The notes: a model not told the origin generated them from the sequence alone. Counted from the first letter of the stretch, positions 35,732 to 45,072 are shown. The stretch is 64,000 nt of DNA from JADJNW01 sp964526645 (GCA_964526645.1 CAZGJN010000004.1:124001-188000), one strand, 5' to 3'. Made by a program: numbers and translations.

Positions 35732-37792
35732 ATGAACCACCTTCAACACGAGACAAGCCCTTACTTATTGCAGCACGCCCATAATCCGGTAGATTGGTAC
35801 GCCTGGAAGCCCGAGGCTTTTGAGCGCGCCCGGTTGGAGGATAAGCCAATATTGGTAAGCATTGGGTATTCTACCTGCCATTGGTGTCATGTGATGGAGC
35901 GAGAATCATTTGAAAATGAGACAATTGCATCTTTTATGAACAAACATTTTATCAATATAAAAGTGGATAGAGAGGAGCGCCCCGATGTGGATTCTATTTA
36001 CATGGAGGCATGCCAGGTGATTTCTGGGGCAGGAGGCTGGCCCCTCAACTGCTTCCTCACACCGGATCGCCGTCCTTTTTTTGCGGGGACGTATTACCCT
36101 CCTCAACCCGCCTATAATCGGCCTTCCTGGATCCAGCTTTTGCAAAACATCCTGAAAAACTTCAAAGAACGGCGGGATATAGTGGAAGAACAAGCCAGCC
36201 GACTCACCGAGATCATCCGGAGTTCGGATACTGTTTTTTTGCGGGATGAAGTGACAAACTTGCCAGATCACCTTTTATTTACGCCTGTTTTATTGCAGAA
36301 TATCTATTTTCAGTTGCAAAAAAGGTTTGACAAAAAAGAAGGCGGATTTGGCGGAGCGCCCAAGTTCCCAGGCAGCATGTCGCATGAATTTTTATTGCAT
36401 TACTACCAATTTACCGGTGAAAAGGAGGCTTTAGAGCATGTTTTATTTTCCTTGGATAAAATGATTCATGGGGGCATCTACGATCAACTTGGCGGCGGTT
36501 TTGCACGGTACTCAACGGATGCAGCTTGGTTAGCGCCTCATTTCGAAAAAATGTTGTACGATAATGCGCTGCTCATAGGCTTGCTGAGTGATGCGTACTT
36601 GCTTACCAACAAAGACCTATACAAAGAAACCATTGAAGAAACCTTAGCTTTTGTGGAAAGAGAAATGACGGAGGCGGAGGGTGGTTTTTATGCGGCGCTC
36701 GATGCCGATAGCGAAGGCGTGGAAGGTAAATATTATGTCTGGGACAAATCGGAAGTGATCGCCGCCCTGGGCGCGGAAGCTGACCTATTTTGTGCCTACT
36801 ACGATGTAAGCGAAGCCGGCAACTGGGAAGAAAAAAATATCTTGCGCCGCTTGCAATCCTTTGAGGCATTTGCTGCGGATAAAGGTTTAAAAGTTAATGA
36901 TTTAAAAGAAAAACTTAGGAAGCATCGTGCAAAGTTATTCGCCGAAAGGCAAAAACGCATCCGTCCGGGTTTGGATGACAAAATTCTGCTGGACTGGAAT
37001 GCCCTCATGTGTGTCGCTTATGCAAAAGCCTACAATGCCCTGGGGAACGAAGCCTACCGCGATGCAGCTGTGAAAAACCTTTCCTTTTTGCTGGAAAAAT
37101 TCCAACAAGCTGATAATCAATCTTTTTTTCATACCTATAGAAGTGGTAAAGCTCAGTACGACGCTTTTCTGGACGATTATGCCAACCTCATCGCGGCACT
37201 CATAGAAGTGTACCAGATTACGTTCGATTTGTCGTGGCTTGACAAAGCGCACACTTTGACCGATTTTGTTATCGCCCATTTTTTTGATAAAGCGAGTAAA
37301 TTGTTTTATTTTACTTCAATAAAGCAAGAAGATGTTTTGCTGCGCAGAAAAGAAGTGTACGACAATGCTACGCCTTCCGGCAATTCAACTATGATACACA
37401 ACTTATTGCGACTGCGTATTTTATTGGATCGAAGCGATTATCAAACGATTGCAGTGGACATGCTCCTCGCCATGCGCGATGCAGTAGAACGGTATGCGCC
37501 TTCCTTTGCACGCTGGGCAGTGGGGCTTACCTATTTGGTGTATCCAATGCAAGAAATAGCAGTTGTGGGATCAGAAGCTTACAAGATGGCAAAGGCACTT
37601 CAGCAATTATATTTACCCAATAAAGTACTAATGGCAGCATTAGAAAGTGATGATCGCTACCCGCTGCTGGCGGGAAAAAATGCAAGTAGCGAGACAAACA
37701 TTTATATTTGTAAAGACTACACCTGCCAAATGCCCGTTCAATCAGTAGCTGCAGCAGTGAACAAACTGACCGAAGCAGGCAGCGTGGCATAG
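35732..37792 (+). CDS. YyaL-type thioredoxin-domain protein (DUF255, spermatogenesis-associated 20 family)
   Basis: A 686-aa protein from the ATG at 35732, where the family begins (NHLQHETSPYLLQHAHNPVDW). An upstream in-frame start at 35645 adds 29 unrelated residues. The N-terminal thioredoxin-like domain (about 1-165) has the family motif STCHWCHVME with Cys49 and Cys52. The rest is an alpha/alpha-barrel resembling N-acylglucosamine 2-epimerases and glycosidases (about 200-560; FGGAPKFPGS, GGIYDQLGGGFARYS, PHFEKMLYDNA). The family is widespread but its reaction is not settled. It is probably cytoplasmic. It is followed after 43 bases by the PorP/SprF gene. Confidence 0.92.
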   Translation: MNHLQHETSPYLLQHAHNPVDWYAWKPEAFERARLEDKPILVSIGYSTCHWCHVMERESFENETIASFMNKHFINIKVDREERPDVDSIYMEACQVISGAGGWPLNCFLTPDRRPFFAGTYYPPQPAYNRPSWIQLLQNILKNFKERRDIVEEQASRLTEIIRSSDTVFLRDEVTNLPDHLLFTPVLLQNIYFQLQKRFDKKEGGFGGAPKFPGSMSHEFLLHYYQFTGEKEALEHVLFSLDKMIHGGIYDQLGGGFARYSTDAAWLAPHFEKMLYDNALLIGLLSDAYLLTNKDLYKETIEETLAFVEREMTEAEGGFYAALDADSEGVEGKYYVWDKSEVIAALGAEADLFCAYYDVSEAGNWEEKNILRRLQSFEAFAADKGLKVNDLKEKLRKHRAKLFAERQKRIRPGLDDKILLDWNALMCVAYAKAYNALGNEAYRDAAVKNLSFLLEKFQQADNQSFFHTYRSGKAQYDAFLDDYANLIAALIEVYQITFDLSWLDKAHTLTDFVIAHFFDKASKLFYFTSIKQEDVLLRRKEVYDNATPSGNSTMIHNLLRLRILLDRSDYQTIAVDMLLAMRDAVERYAPSFARWAVGLTYLVYPMQEIAVVGSEAYKMAKALQQLYLPNKVLMAALESDDRYPLLAGKNASSETNIYICKDYTCQMPVQSVAAAVNKLTEAGSVA

Positions 37793-37835
37793 CAAAATGA
37801 TTCAACATGCTGATTTTATCTATAAAGTGACATCC

Positions 37836-38801
37836 ATGAGGCAACTTTTTACCTTTTTATTCTTGCTCACAATTTTTGCACAAGCCCAGGCACAGCAGCC
37901 CCCACAGTACAGCTTGTACATGCTGAATCCACTGGGGTGGAATCCCGCTTACGCCGGGCTGGACAACTCTCTGAGCATCACAGGGGTATTCCGCAAACAA
38001 TGGGTGGGCTTGGAAGGAAGCCCTACTACTCAAAACATTAGCGCCCATGCCCCTTTGTACATTTTGGGTGGAGGTTTGGGGATCAATGTAGAAAATGATG
38101 CCTTAGGCGCAGAACAGCGCACCGCCGCCGTGCTGGCTTATAGCTACCCGAAAAACCTGGGCAATGGCATTTTGTCGCTGGGCTTAGGGGGCGGTATAGT
38201 GCAGCGCCAGTTGGATGGTTCTAAAATTCGTACGCCGGAGGGCACTTATACCGAGCCAGGTAATTTTGACCACAGGGATGAACTGCTTCCACTCAACAAG
38301 GAAAGTGCCACTACCACCACCTTCCACGCCGGCGTTTATTATCAAAGTGAAAAAATAGAGGCCGGTATTGCCGTCAACCACCTCAACGAAGGGCAGGCAA
38401 AGTTTAGCACACTAAACCTAAAGCTCTCTCGTAGCTATATTTTTAACCTCGGTTTTCATTTCGACCTCAGCAATAGCTTATCTCTTCATCCTTCTGCGCT
38501 GGTGCGCTCTGATGCGGTACAAACCCAAACGGATTTTTCTGTTATTGTAAAATATAATGACAATATCTTCGGAGGGGCGGCGTTTAGAGGTTATAACGCC
38601 AAAACCGCGGATGCAGTAGTGCTGATAGCAGGCATGAGACTAAGCGAAAAGCTTAATCTCGCTTACGCCTATGATCTCACATTGTCCGAATTAAACACCG
38701 TGAGCAATGGCTCGCATGAAATTAGCCTGAATTATAATCTTGGGAAGCCTTTTGGCAAGGGGCGTCCACCCAAAATTATCTACAATCCGAGGTCGCTTTA
38801 G
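37836..38801 (+). CDS. PorP/SprF-family type IX secretion membrane protein
   Basis: A 321-aa outer-membrane beta-barrel protein from the ATG at 37836, which places the signal peptide (ending AQAQA) at the N-terminus. The family start is diagnostic: QYSLYMLNPLGWNPAYAGLDN, shown here as YSLYMLN then NPAYAG. Many amphipathic strands follow, and GSHEISLNYNLGKPF lies near the end. PorP/SprF proteins help type IX secretion or surface anchoring of cargo, often of type B (CHU_C) cargo. It lies just upstream of gldKLMN, as in many Bacteroidota. A T-rich hairpin ends the gene. Confidence 0.92.
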   Translation: MRQLFTFLFLLTIFAQAQAQQPPQYSLYMLNPLGWNPAYAGLDNSLSITGVFRKQWVGLEGSPTTQNISAHAPLYILGGGLGINVENDALGAEQRTAAVLAYSYPKNLGNGILSLGLGGGIVQRQLDGSKIRTPEGTYTEPGNFDHRDELLPLNKESATTTTFHAGVYYQSEKIEAGIAVNHLNEGQAKFSTLNLKLSRSYIFNLGFHFDLSNSLSLHPSALVRSDAVQTQTDFSVIVKYNDNIFGGAAFRGYNAKTADAVVLIAGMRLSEKLNLAYAYDLTLSELNTVSNGSHEISLNYNLGKPFGKGRPPKIIYNPRSL

Positions 38802-38803
38802 CG

Positions 38804-38827
38804 TAAGCAATTGCTTAAATTTTTTTT
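38804..38827 (+). terminator. Probable terminator after the PorP/SprF gene
   Basis: TAAGCAATTGCTTA (38804-38817) folds as a 5-bp stem with a 4-base loop, followed by AA and eight T. The stem is short and AT-rich. A possible promoter box TAACTTTG at 38939-38946, 82 bases before the gldK ATG, would restart transcription. Confidence 0.55.
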
Positions 38828-39027
38828 CAAAATACTAAAGCTAAGCTACCTGGCGTTCAACCAATGGAAAGTTGAGAGCGGAAAAGAGGCTCAAGTGCTG
38901 CGTAATTTTTTTGAATCTCACTTTCAGATTTCTAATTTTAACTTTGAAAATATTAGCAAACAATCTATATTTACGACCGCTTTTGAAAGCCAATACTTTA
39001 ATTCTGAAGGAAAACTAAGGTGTCAAT

Positions 39028-40278
39028 ATGAAAAATGTACTCAGACTCGCACTGGTATTACTCATGTTTGTCGTTGCATCCTGTGGTCAAAGAGAGACGG
39101 GACAACTGACAGGCGTACTCGACAGACCAAGCTGGAAAGGCGTCAATCCCTACGGCATGGTGTATATCCCCTCCGGAACGCTGCACATTGGTCCCAGTGA
39201 CCAAGACGTAAGCAACACTTTCGTACAAAGACCCAAAGCTATCTCTATCCAGGGTTTTTATATGGATGATACTGAAATTACCAACAATGAGTATCGCCAG
39301 TTCGTCTATTGGGTAAGAGATTCCTTGGCGCGTGTTTATCTTGATTACTACATCGAAGATGAAGAAACGGGTGAACAGCGCATTGACTGGGACGCTGATA
39401 TTGACTGGGAAACCGATGCCGAAGCACTCCAGGATTTGTTTTACCAGGGCGATGACCAATTCGCTGGTAAAAAAGAACTCGATGTGAGCAAGATGGTGTA
39501 TGAATACGAATGGTATGACTGGCAAAAAGCTGCACATGACCGGGGGCAATCTCCGCGCAATTCTTTCATCAAACGTAAGAAAGTAAATATCTACCCAGAT
39601 ACGCTGGTGTGGATTCGAGATTTCGCCTACTCCTACAACGAGCCGTTTACACGTAACTACTTCTGGCATCCAGCTTTTGATGACTATCCGGTGGTGGGTG
39701 TAGATTGGCACATGGCAAATGCCTTCTGCTACTGGCGCAGCAAGCTCTGGAACACTTACCAGCAGCAACGCGGAGATGGTATCAACACAGAAGATTATCG
39801 GCTACCTACCGAATTTGAGTGGGAATATGCGGCGCGCGGTGGGCACGATCTGGCTCCATACCCCTGGGGTGGCTACTATGTACGCAATGCGAAGGGGTGT
39901 TTGTTAGCCAACTTCAAGCCTGGCCGAGGCAACTACCCTGAAGATGGTGGTCAATACACCGTAAAAGCAGATGCTTATTTCCCCAATGACTATGGGCTGT
40001 ACAATATGGCTGGCAATGTGGCAGAATGGACGGTCACTGCTTATTATGAAAATGCTTACTCCTTTATTCATGATTTAAACCCTGACATTCGCTACGATGC
40101 TAAGGATGATGACCCGGAAGCGTTCAAGCGTAAAGTGGTGAGAGGTGGCTCCTGGAAGGACATTATGCACTTCATCCAGACCAGCTCCCGCAGCTATGAA
40201 TATCAGGATACAACTAAATCCTATGTGGGTTTCCGTTGTGTATTGACCTTCTTGGGTCGTTCTATCAATGATTTCTAA
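39028..40278 (+). CDS. gldK: Gliding motility / T9SS lipoprotein GldK
   Basis: A 416-aa lipoprotein (lipobox VVASC, Cys19) of the type IX secretion core. GldK with GldN forms the periplasmic rings next to the outer membrane. It has the sulfatase-modifying-factor (FGE-like, SUMF1) fold: YIPSGTLHIGPSD, FYMDDTEITNNEYRQF, RLPTEFEWEYAARGG, GLYNMAGNVAEWT, and VVRGGSWKD near the end. The fold is structural here; the copper-binding cysteines of true FGE are not expected. Position at the head of gldK-L-M-N separates it from GldJ, which shares the fold. A hairpin with a T-rich tail follows 25 bases after the stop. Confidence 0.93.
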   Translation: MKNVLRLALVLLMFVVASCGQRETGQLTGVLDRPSWKGVNPYGMVYIPSGTLHIGPSDQDVSNTFVQRPKAISIQGFYMDDTEITNNEYRQFVYWVRDSLARVYLDYYIEDEETGEQRIDWDADIDWETDAEALQDLFYQGDDQFAGKKELDVSKMVYEYEWYDWQKAAHDRGQSPRNSFIKRKKVNIYPDTLVWIRDFAYSYNEPFTRNYFWHPAFDDYPVVGVDWHMANAFCYWRSKLWNTYQQQRGDGINTEDYRLPTEFEWEYAARGGHDLAPYPWGGYYVRNAKGCLLANFKPGRGNYPEDGGQYTVKADAYFPNDYGLYNMAGNVAEWTVTAYYENAYSFIHDLNPDIRYDAKDDDPEAFKRKVVRGGSWKDIMHFIQTSSRSYEYQDTTKSYVGFRCVLTFLGRSINDF

Positions 40279-40302
40279 AATAGATTCAACTTATACAATA
40301 TT

Positions 40303-40341
40303 GGGTACTGCAGCCAACGTTGCAGTATCCATTTATTTTTT
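40303..40341 (+). terminator. Hairpin with T-rich tail between gldK and gldL
   Basis: GGGTACTGCA (40303-40312) pairs with TGCAGTATCC (40321-40330) over 10 bp with one G-U pair, followed by ATTTATTTTTTG. It has the form of an intrinsic terminator inside an operon expected to be cotranscribed, so partial read-through is likely. Confidence 0.7.
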
Positions 40342-40473
40342 GTAAGTAAAACACGAGCGTTCAAAAGTTTTTTAAAAAAGTGTAACTTTTTCGGAATCGA
40401 GCATTATAAAGTTGATTTTCGAATCCAATCGTTAGAAATATTTTAGCTAACCCATTTAAAAAAGATTGTAACA

Positions 40474-41097
40474 ATGAGTTTCGTAAAAACTAAAGGTTTC
40501 AAGTACATCAAAAATTTGCTTATCGGCGTAGGTGCAGCATTGGTATTATTTGGCGCGCTTGCTAAAATTCTCTCTTGGGAAGGTGCTGAATTATATTTGA
40601 CTATCGGTATGTTGACGGAAGCAGTGATCTTCCTTTTCCTTGGTTTGATTGGTCCAGAACCAGATTACTACTGGAACAAACTGTATCCAGGACTGGATGA
40701 CTACAATGCCCAAATTGCACCGCTGAGCGCGGGCCCGATGAACGCCCCGATGCAAAATCTCCCCTCCCTCAATGGTGAGGTAGTAGAGCGCCAATTAGGT
40801 GGTATGCTGGTAGAATTGCAGAATATGTCCCGCAGCTTATCTTCTCTGAAAGCACTTCAAGAGGTAGATTTTTCTGGCACAAGCGATCAGATCAAGGCAA
40901 TGAGCAATTTTTATGCAAAACTGAACGAGGCAATGGCTGATTTGGGTGATTCTCTGGAAGATACAAAGGTTTATAAAGACCAATTGGCAAACCTGAACAA
41001 GAACCTCGGCAACCTGAATAATACTTACAGCGCACTGAATTCCGTGTACGGCAATGTCATCTCTGCTATGGCTAATGTAGGAAGACAGCAGTATTAA
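40474..41097 (+). CDS. gldL: Gliding motility / T9SS motor protein GldL
   Basis: A 207-aa inner-membrane protein. Two transmembrane helices lie near the N-terminus (about residues 15-32 and 38-57; LLIGVGAALVLFGALAKIL, and a second containing Glu49 in LTEAVIFLFLGL). A cytoplasmic helical tail (about 100-205) has heptad-like Leu and Met spacing. GldL and GldM form the proton-driven rotary motor that powers type IX secretion and gliding; the buried glutamate is the presumed proton carrier. It lies 195 bases after gldK, with a hairpin in the gap, and 47 bases before gldM. Confidence 0.95.
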   Translation: MSFVKTKGFKYIKNLLIGVGAALVLFGALAKILSWEGAELYLTIGMLTEAVIFLFLGLIGPEPDYYWNKLYPGLDDYNAQIAPLSAGPMNAPMQNLPSLNGEVVERQLGGMLVELQNMSRSLSSLKALQEVDFSGTSDQIKAMSNFYAKLNEAMADLGDSLEDTKVYKDQLANLNKNLGNLNNTYSALNSVYGNVISAMANVGRQQY

Positions 41098-41144
41098 TCA
41101 TCACACTGCCTTATTTTTTATTCATTCATTAAAAGGAAAAAAAT

Positions 41145-42728
41145 ATGTCTATTCCAAAGGAACCCCGGCAGTTGATGATTAACATTATGTATTTGGTGTT
41201 GACTGCCATGTTGGCGCTCAACGTATCTGCCGAAATCATCAACGCTTTCTTTATGATTGACAGAGGTATTGCTGGGTCGAATAAAGTAATTGACGATTCT
41301 AATAAGTTTGCAATCGAAACGCTCAATAAAAGCGTAGATCAGGATCGTGCCAAGTATGGTAAACTGAGCGAGGCGGCAAGGGAAATCCAGGATATTTCCA
41401 AAGAGTTTGATGCTTACATCGCCGGTATTCGCGAAGAATTGGTGGCTGGCTCTGGTGGTTATTATCCCGAAACGGATGAAAAACACGCAGGGCAGCCCAA
41501 AGGCTACAAAAACAAAGATGTGACTACACGCCTGCTGGTTCAGCAAGGCAAAGGAAATGAAATTGAAAAGAAAATCGTAGAAACCCGCGATAAGATAATT
41601 TCTATTGTAAATGGGCTGAAGGACATGGAGGGCACGGCAATTAATGCCGAAAGCATTGCCGAGTTGGAAAAAAGTATCACCCTGGGTGTGAGCGATGAGT
41701 GGAAAAAGGCGAAACCAAAACGCGATAGCTGGGCAGAATTTACTTTCAATCAAATGCCAGTGGCTTCTGTTTTTCCGATTTTCCGCAAGTTTCAAAATGA
41801 TATGAAAAGCTCAGAAGCGGCTGTATTGAACTACTTGGTAAAACAGGTGGGGGCACAGTCTTTTAAAGTAGATAACTTTATTCCAATTGCTTCTGCCCCA
41901 AAGAGTTATATCATTTCCGGAGATGAGTACACAGCGGAAATTACTGCAGGTGCTTCCAGTAGTTCTGTTTATGAAAATATGAGTATACGCGTAAATGGGC
42001 AATCACTGGATGTAAAAGATGGAGTTGCAAAATATACGGTAAGACCCTCTTCTACTGGGATTCAGAAATACAAAGTAGCCATCACGCTTACCAATCCTAC
42101 TACAGGTAAGACAGACACTTATGAAAAAGAATTCGAATATGAAGTAGGTCGTCGCTCGGTTGCTGTAGCAGCCGAAAAAATGAACGTATTTTACATTGGG
42201 GTAGATAACCCAGTTTCTATATCGGCAGCAGGGGTATCCTCCAACGATTTGCGTGTGAGTGCTAGCGGTGGCGGTATCAAATTGAGCCCAAGAGGAACAG
42301 GCAAGTACAACGTAACTGTAACACAACCTGGCGAAGCGAAGATCACGGTATCCGGTGGTGGTTTAACGCCTACAACCTTCGATTTTCGCGTGAAGCGTAT
42401 CCCTGACCCAATTCCGCAGCTCGGTCGTAGCAAAGGTGGAGATATGGGCAATGGTGAATTCAAGGCGCAAGAAGGTGTAGCTGCTATTCTAGATAACTTT
42501 GATTTTGATGCAAAGTGTCAGATTCAGGGTTATACATTGGTATATATCGCCAAACGCGAAGACCCGGTTGACTCTGTCAATCCTGGCGCACGCTACAACG
42601 ATAAATCACAGCGCTTGGTAGAGCGTGCAAAACCAGGCGATGTGTATTATTTTAATAACATCAAAGCGAGATGCCCTGGAGACTCTGCGGGGCGCGATAT
42701 CGGCACAATGGTGTTTAGAATAAAATAA
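41145..42728 (+). CDS. gldM: Gliding motility / T9SS motor protein GldM
   Basis: A 527-aa inner-membrane protein. A short cytoplasmic start (SIPKEPRQLMINIMYLVLTA) leads into one transmembrane helix (about residues 11-33). The helix carries the basic and polar residues expected to meet GldL. A long periplasmic arm of four domains follows, first helical (about 40-220), then beta-rich Ig-like domains (PRSTGIQ is conserved in spirit here as RPSSTGIQKYKV). The family's DUF and C-terminal parts are complete. GldM carries torque from GldL to the GldK/GldN ring. The gap to gldN contains a 14-bp hairpin. Confidence 0.95.
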   Translation: MSIPKEPRQLMINIMYLVLTAMLALNVSAEIINAFFMIDRGIAGSNKVIDDSNKFAIETLNKSVDQDRAKYGKLSEAAREIQDISKEFDAYIAGIREELVAGSGGYYPETDEKHAGQPKGYKNKDVTTRLLVQQGKGNEIEKKIVETRDKIISIVNGLKDMEGTAINAESIAELEKSITLGVSDEWKKAKPKRDSWAEFTFNQMPVASVFPIFRKFQNDMKSSEAAVLNYLVKQVGAQSFKVDNFIPIASAPKSYIISGDEYTAEITAGASSSSVYENMSIRVNGQSLDVKDGVAKYTVRPSSTGIQKYKVAITLTNPTTGKTDTYEKEFEYEVGRRSVAVAAEKMNVFYIGVDNPVSISAAGVSSNDLRVSASGGGIKLSPRGTGKYNVTVTQPGEAKITVSGGGLTPTTFDFRVKRIPDPIPQLGRSKGGDMGNGEFKAQEGVAAILDNFDFDAKCQIQGYTLVYIAKREDPVDSVNPGARYNDKSQRLVERAKPGDVYYFNNIKARCPGDSAGRDIGTMVFRIK

Positions 42729-42744
42729 TCGTGTTAATGTGTAA

Positions 42745-42780
42745 TAGCGTACAAGGTTGATTCGTTAACTTTGTGCGCTA
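42745..42780 (+). promoter_or_regulatory. 14-bp hairpin between gldM and gldN
   Basis: TAGCGTACAAGGTT (42745-42758) pairs with AACTTTGTGCGCTA (42767-42780) over 14 bp with two G-U pairs and an 8-base loop. No T-run follows, so it is more likely an mRNA processing or stability element than a terminator. The right arm also contains TAACTTTG (42766-42773), a -7 promoter match, which may be chance. Confidence 0.65.
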
Positions 42781-42801
42781 TTGCACTAAAATTAAACAAA
42801 T

Positions 42802-43674
42802 ATGAAGGGAATCGTTCAACTACTCAGCCTGGCATTAGTGGTGTTCTGCCTCGCTACTCCGCTTTCAGCACAAAGACCTGATGATGTGATTATGACAGAA
42901 TCAGGCGAGCCACTCAATCAAAATAAGCCAGTAGATGATATTGTAGAAAAAAGAACAACTTTCGAGAAGCGCGTTCTTCCGTATGATCCGGTTCGAGAGG
43001 CAGATATTTTTTGGGAAAAGCGCATCTGGAGAGTCGTGGATGTTCGGGAAAAAATGAATTTACCATTTGCATACCCTCCGCGTCCGCTTTTTTCGATTAT
43101 GATGGATGCTGCCAAATCTGGTGAAATCACTGTTTACAGCACAGAGGATGATAAGTTTACACAACCCCTGACGCCAGAGGAAGTTGCTGCTAAAGGTGCT
43201 TCTGTGGATACTGTGACAACCTTTGACCCTGAAACCTACGAGGAAAAGATCAAAATCGTAACCAATGAGATCAACCCTGAAGATGTAAAGCGCTTCCGTA
43301 TTAAAGAGGTTTGGTTTTTCGATAAGGAAGTATCTACCCTCCAGGTGCGCATTTTGGGTATTGCCCCTTTATTGGATGTGAAAGATGAAAATGGGAACTT
43401 CCTTTACGAACAACCGATGTTTTGGGTTTATTATCCAGATGCACGGCGTATTTTGGCTAAGGAAAGGGTGTTTAATGTAGCCAATAATGATGCCAGCCCA
43501 CTTTCCTGGGAAGATTTGTTTGAAATGCGCTTTTTTGCCAGCTATATCATCAAAGAATCCAACGTATTTGATCGCCGTTTGGAAGCTTACCTGTCTGGCG
43601 TAGATTTACTGCTGGAAGGCGAAAAAATCAAACAAGAGATCTTTAATTTTGAACATGATCTCTGGTCTTACTAA
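42802..43674 (+). CDS. gldN: Gliding motility / T9SS ring protein GldN
   Basis: A 290-aa periplasmic protein with a signal peptide (residues 1-23, ending PLSAQ). GldN partners GldK in the ring complex beneath the outer membrane. Family features include the segment READIFWEKRIWRVVDVREKMN (split here as DIFWEKRIWR and VDVREKMN) and the run of Pro-Phe-Ala-Tyr before it turns into the mixed alpha/beta core. IKEVWFFDKE and MFWVYYPDARRILA are also present. The length is typical. It is the last gene of gldKLMN and is followed by two hairpins, the second a clear terminator. Confidence 0.95.
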   Translation: MKGIVQLLSLALVVFCLATPLSAQRPDDVIMTESGEPLNQNKPVDDIVEKRTTFEKRVLPYDPVREADIFWEKRIWRVVDVREKMNLPFAYPPRPLFSIMMDAAKSGEITVYSTEDDKFTQPLTPEEVAAKGASVDTVTTFDPETYEEKIKIVTNEINPEDVKRFRIKEVWFFDKEVSTLQVRILGIAPLLDVKDENGNFLYEQPMFWVYYPDARRILAKERVFNVANNDASPLSWEDLFEMRFFASYIIKESNVFDRRLEAYLSGVDLLLEGEKIKQEIFNFEHDLWSY

Positions 43675-43682
43675 TAAACAAA

Positions 43683-43718
43683 TGTGCCACCTGGTATGAG
43701 GTACAATCAGTTGGCACA
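43683..43718. repeat. Inverted repeat downstream of gldN
   Basis: TGTGCCA-C-CTG (43683-43693) and CAG-T-TGGCACA (43708-43718) form an 11-bp stem with one mismatch. It comes 20 bases before the true terminator, so the gldN mRNA would end in two stacked hairpins. Confidence 0.55.
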
Positions 43719-43737
43719 CTTGTACAACACATTACGA

Positions 43738-43777
43738 AAGGCTCCGATTCTTTTCTTAGGGAATTCGAGCCTTTTTT
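43738..43777 (+). terminator. Terminator of gldKLMN
   Basis: AAAGGCTC (43738-43745) pairs with GAGCCTTT (43767-43774); an inner ATTC/GAAT pairing extends the stem past a 2-base mismatch. Six T follow. It lies between convergent gldN and purA. Confidence 0.85.
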
Positions 43778-43785
43778 ATTTACAA

Positions 43786-45072
43786 TCAAACCACTTCCTT
43801 TACGTCTTTTAGTATGAGTTGGTTGCGTTCGGGGCCTGTGGATACCATCGTGACAGGAATGCCAAGATACACCTCCAGATATTCGAGAAAACTTTTGGCA
43901 GCAGTGGGAAGCTCCTCAAAGTCGGTGATATGTTCTAAAGAACCTTGCCAACCTGCGAAAGTTTTGTAAACTGGTTTGATGTCTGCATCGCACAAATCGT
44001 AAGGCAAAGCAATACCTTCCATGCCTGCTATTTGATAATGCGTAGCTGCCTGAATGTCCTGCAATTTGTTGAGCACATCAATTTTGGTGATGATCAGTTG
44101 CGTAACGCCATTAAGCATAACGCTATATTTTAGCTGAGGCAAATCCAGCCAGCCGCAGCGGCGCGGTCTGCCGGTAGTAGCGCCAAATTCGTGCCCCTCC
44201 TGGCGCAAAAACGCACCGATTTCATTTTCTTGCTCTGTAGGAAAGGGTCCACTGCCTACTCTTGTGCAGTATGCCTTGGTAACACCGAGTACTTGCCCAA
44301 TTTTGTTGGGTGCTACCCCCAGCCCGATGCATACCCCTGCTGTAAGGGTATTGGAAGAAGTAACATAAGGATAAGTACCAAAATCAATATCGAGCATAGA
44401 GCCTTGCGCTCCTTCCGCCAGAATACGTTTTCCATCTTCCAGTGCCTGATTGATAAAATATTCTCCATCCACTTGCTGAAGGGATCGAAGTATCTCCAGG
44501 CTATTGAACCATTTTTTTTCTTCTGCTTCCAGATCAAAATGAAAAGGTGGATAGAGCGTCACCAGGTTGAGGTGTTTCGCTTTTAGGCTGGCGTATTTCT
44601 CCAGGAACTTCGGGTCGCTGATGTCCCCTACGCGGAGTCCATTTCTCCCCGTTTTGTCCATGTAAGTAGGCCCGATGCCTTTCAGCGTAGAACCAATTTT
44701 ATGGATACCCTTTGCATTTTCGGAAGCCGCATCCAGGAGGCGGTGAGTAGGTAGAATCAAGTGCGCTTTGCGCGACACCAACAGCCTGTTTTGATAATAA
44801 ATCCCAGTAGCGCGCAGTCCTTCCAATTCTCTCGCCAGCGTAATCGGATCAATCACCACGCCGTTTCCAATTAAATTGATAAGATGATCCCTAAAAATGC
44901 CGGAGGGAATTGTATGTAGGACAAATTTTTTTCCATCAAATTTGAGGGTATGACCAGCGTTGGGGCCTCCCTGAAAACGGGCGACAATATCATAATCGGG
45001 TGCCAGATAATCTACAATTTTACCCTTGCCTTCGTCGCCCCATTGTAAGCCGAGTAATACATCAATTGCCAT
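43786..45072 (-). CDS. purA: Adenylosuccinate synthetase
   Basis: A 428-aa cytoplasmic enzyme of AMP synthesis, joining IMP and aspartate with GTP. The start at 45072 (MAIDVLLGLQWGDEGKGK) is chosen because the family begins there; an in-frame start 19 codons earlier adds nothing conserved. The GTP loop and catalytic Asp are in QWGDEGKGKIVDYL, and GGPNAGHTL carries the catalytic His. GIGPTYMDKTGR (split over this site), EGAQGSMLDIDFGTYP and TTGRPRRCGWLDL are all intact. It lies downstream of fur but is separated from it by a terminator, so it is probably transcribed on its own. Confidence 0.97.
   Translation of the reverse strand: MAIDVLLGLQWGDEGKGKIVDYLAPDYDIVARFQGGPNAGHTLKFDGKKFVLHTIPSGIFRDHLINLIGNGVVIDPITLARELEGLRATGIYYQNRLLVSRKAHLILPTHRLLDAASENAKGIHKIGSTLKGIGPTYMDKTGRNGLRVGDISDPKFLEKYASLKAKHLNLVTLYPPFHFDLEAEEKKWFNSLEILRSLQQVDGEYFINQALEDGKRILAEGAQGSMLDIDFGTYPYVTSSNTLTAGVCIGLGVAPNKIGQVLGVTKAYCTRVGSGPFPTEQENEIGAFLRQEGHEFGATTGRPRRCGWLDLPQLKYSVMLNGVTQLIITKIDVLNKLQDIQAATHYQIAGMEGIALPYDLCDADIKPVYKTFAGWQGSLEHITDFEELPTAAKSFLEYLEVYLGIPVTMVSTGPERNQLILKDVKEVV

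Noticed and set aside
38811..39200. Plus-strand open frame between the PorP/SprF gene and gldK
   Set aside because: It starts at a TTG inside a terminator, has no family resemblance, and runs 170 bases into gldK in another frame.
41118..41795. Minus-strand open frame antisense to gldM
   Set aside because: A shadow frame; gldM is certain from its family features and operon position.
42766..42773. TAACTTTG as a separate promoter for gldN
   Set aside because: It matches the -7 box but has no -33 TTG and lies in the arm of a 14-bp hairpin, so chance is at least as likely.
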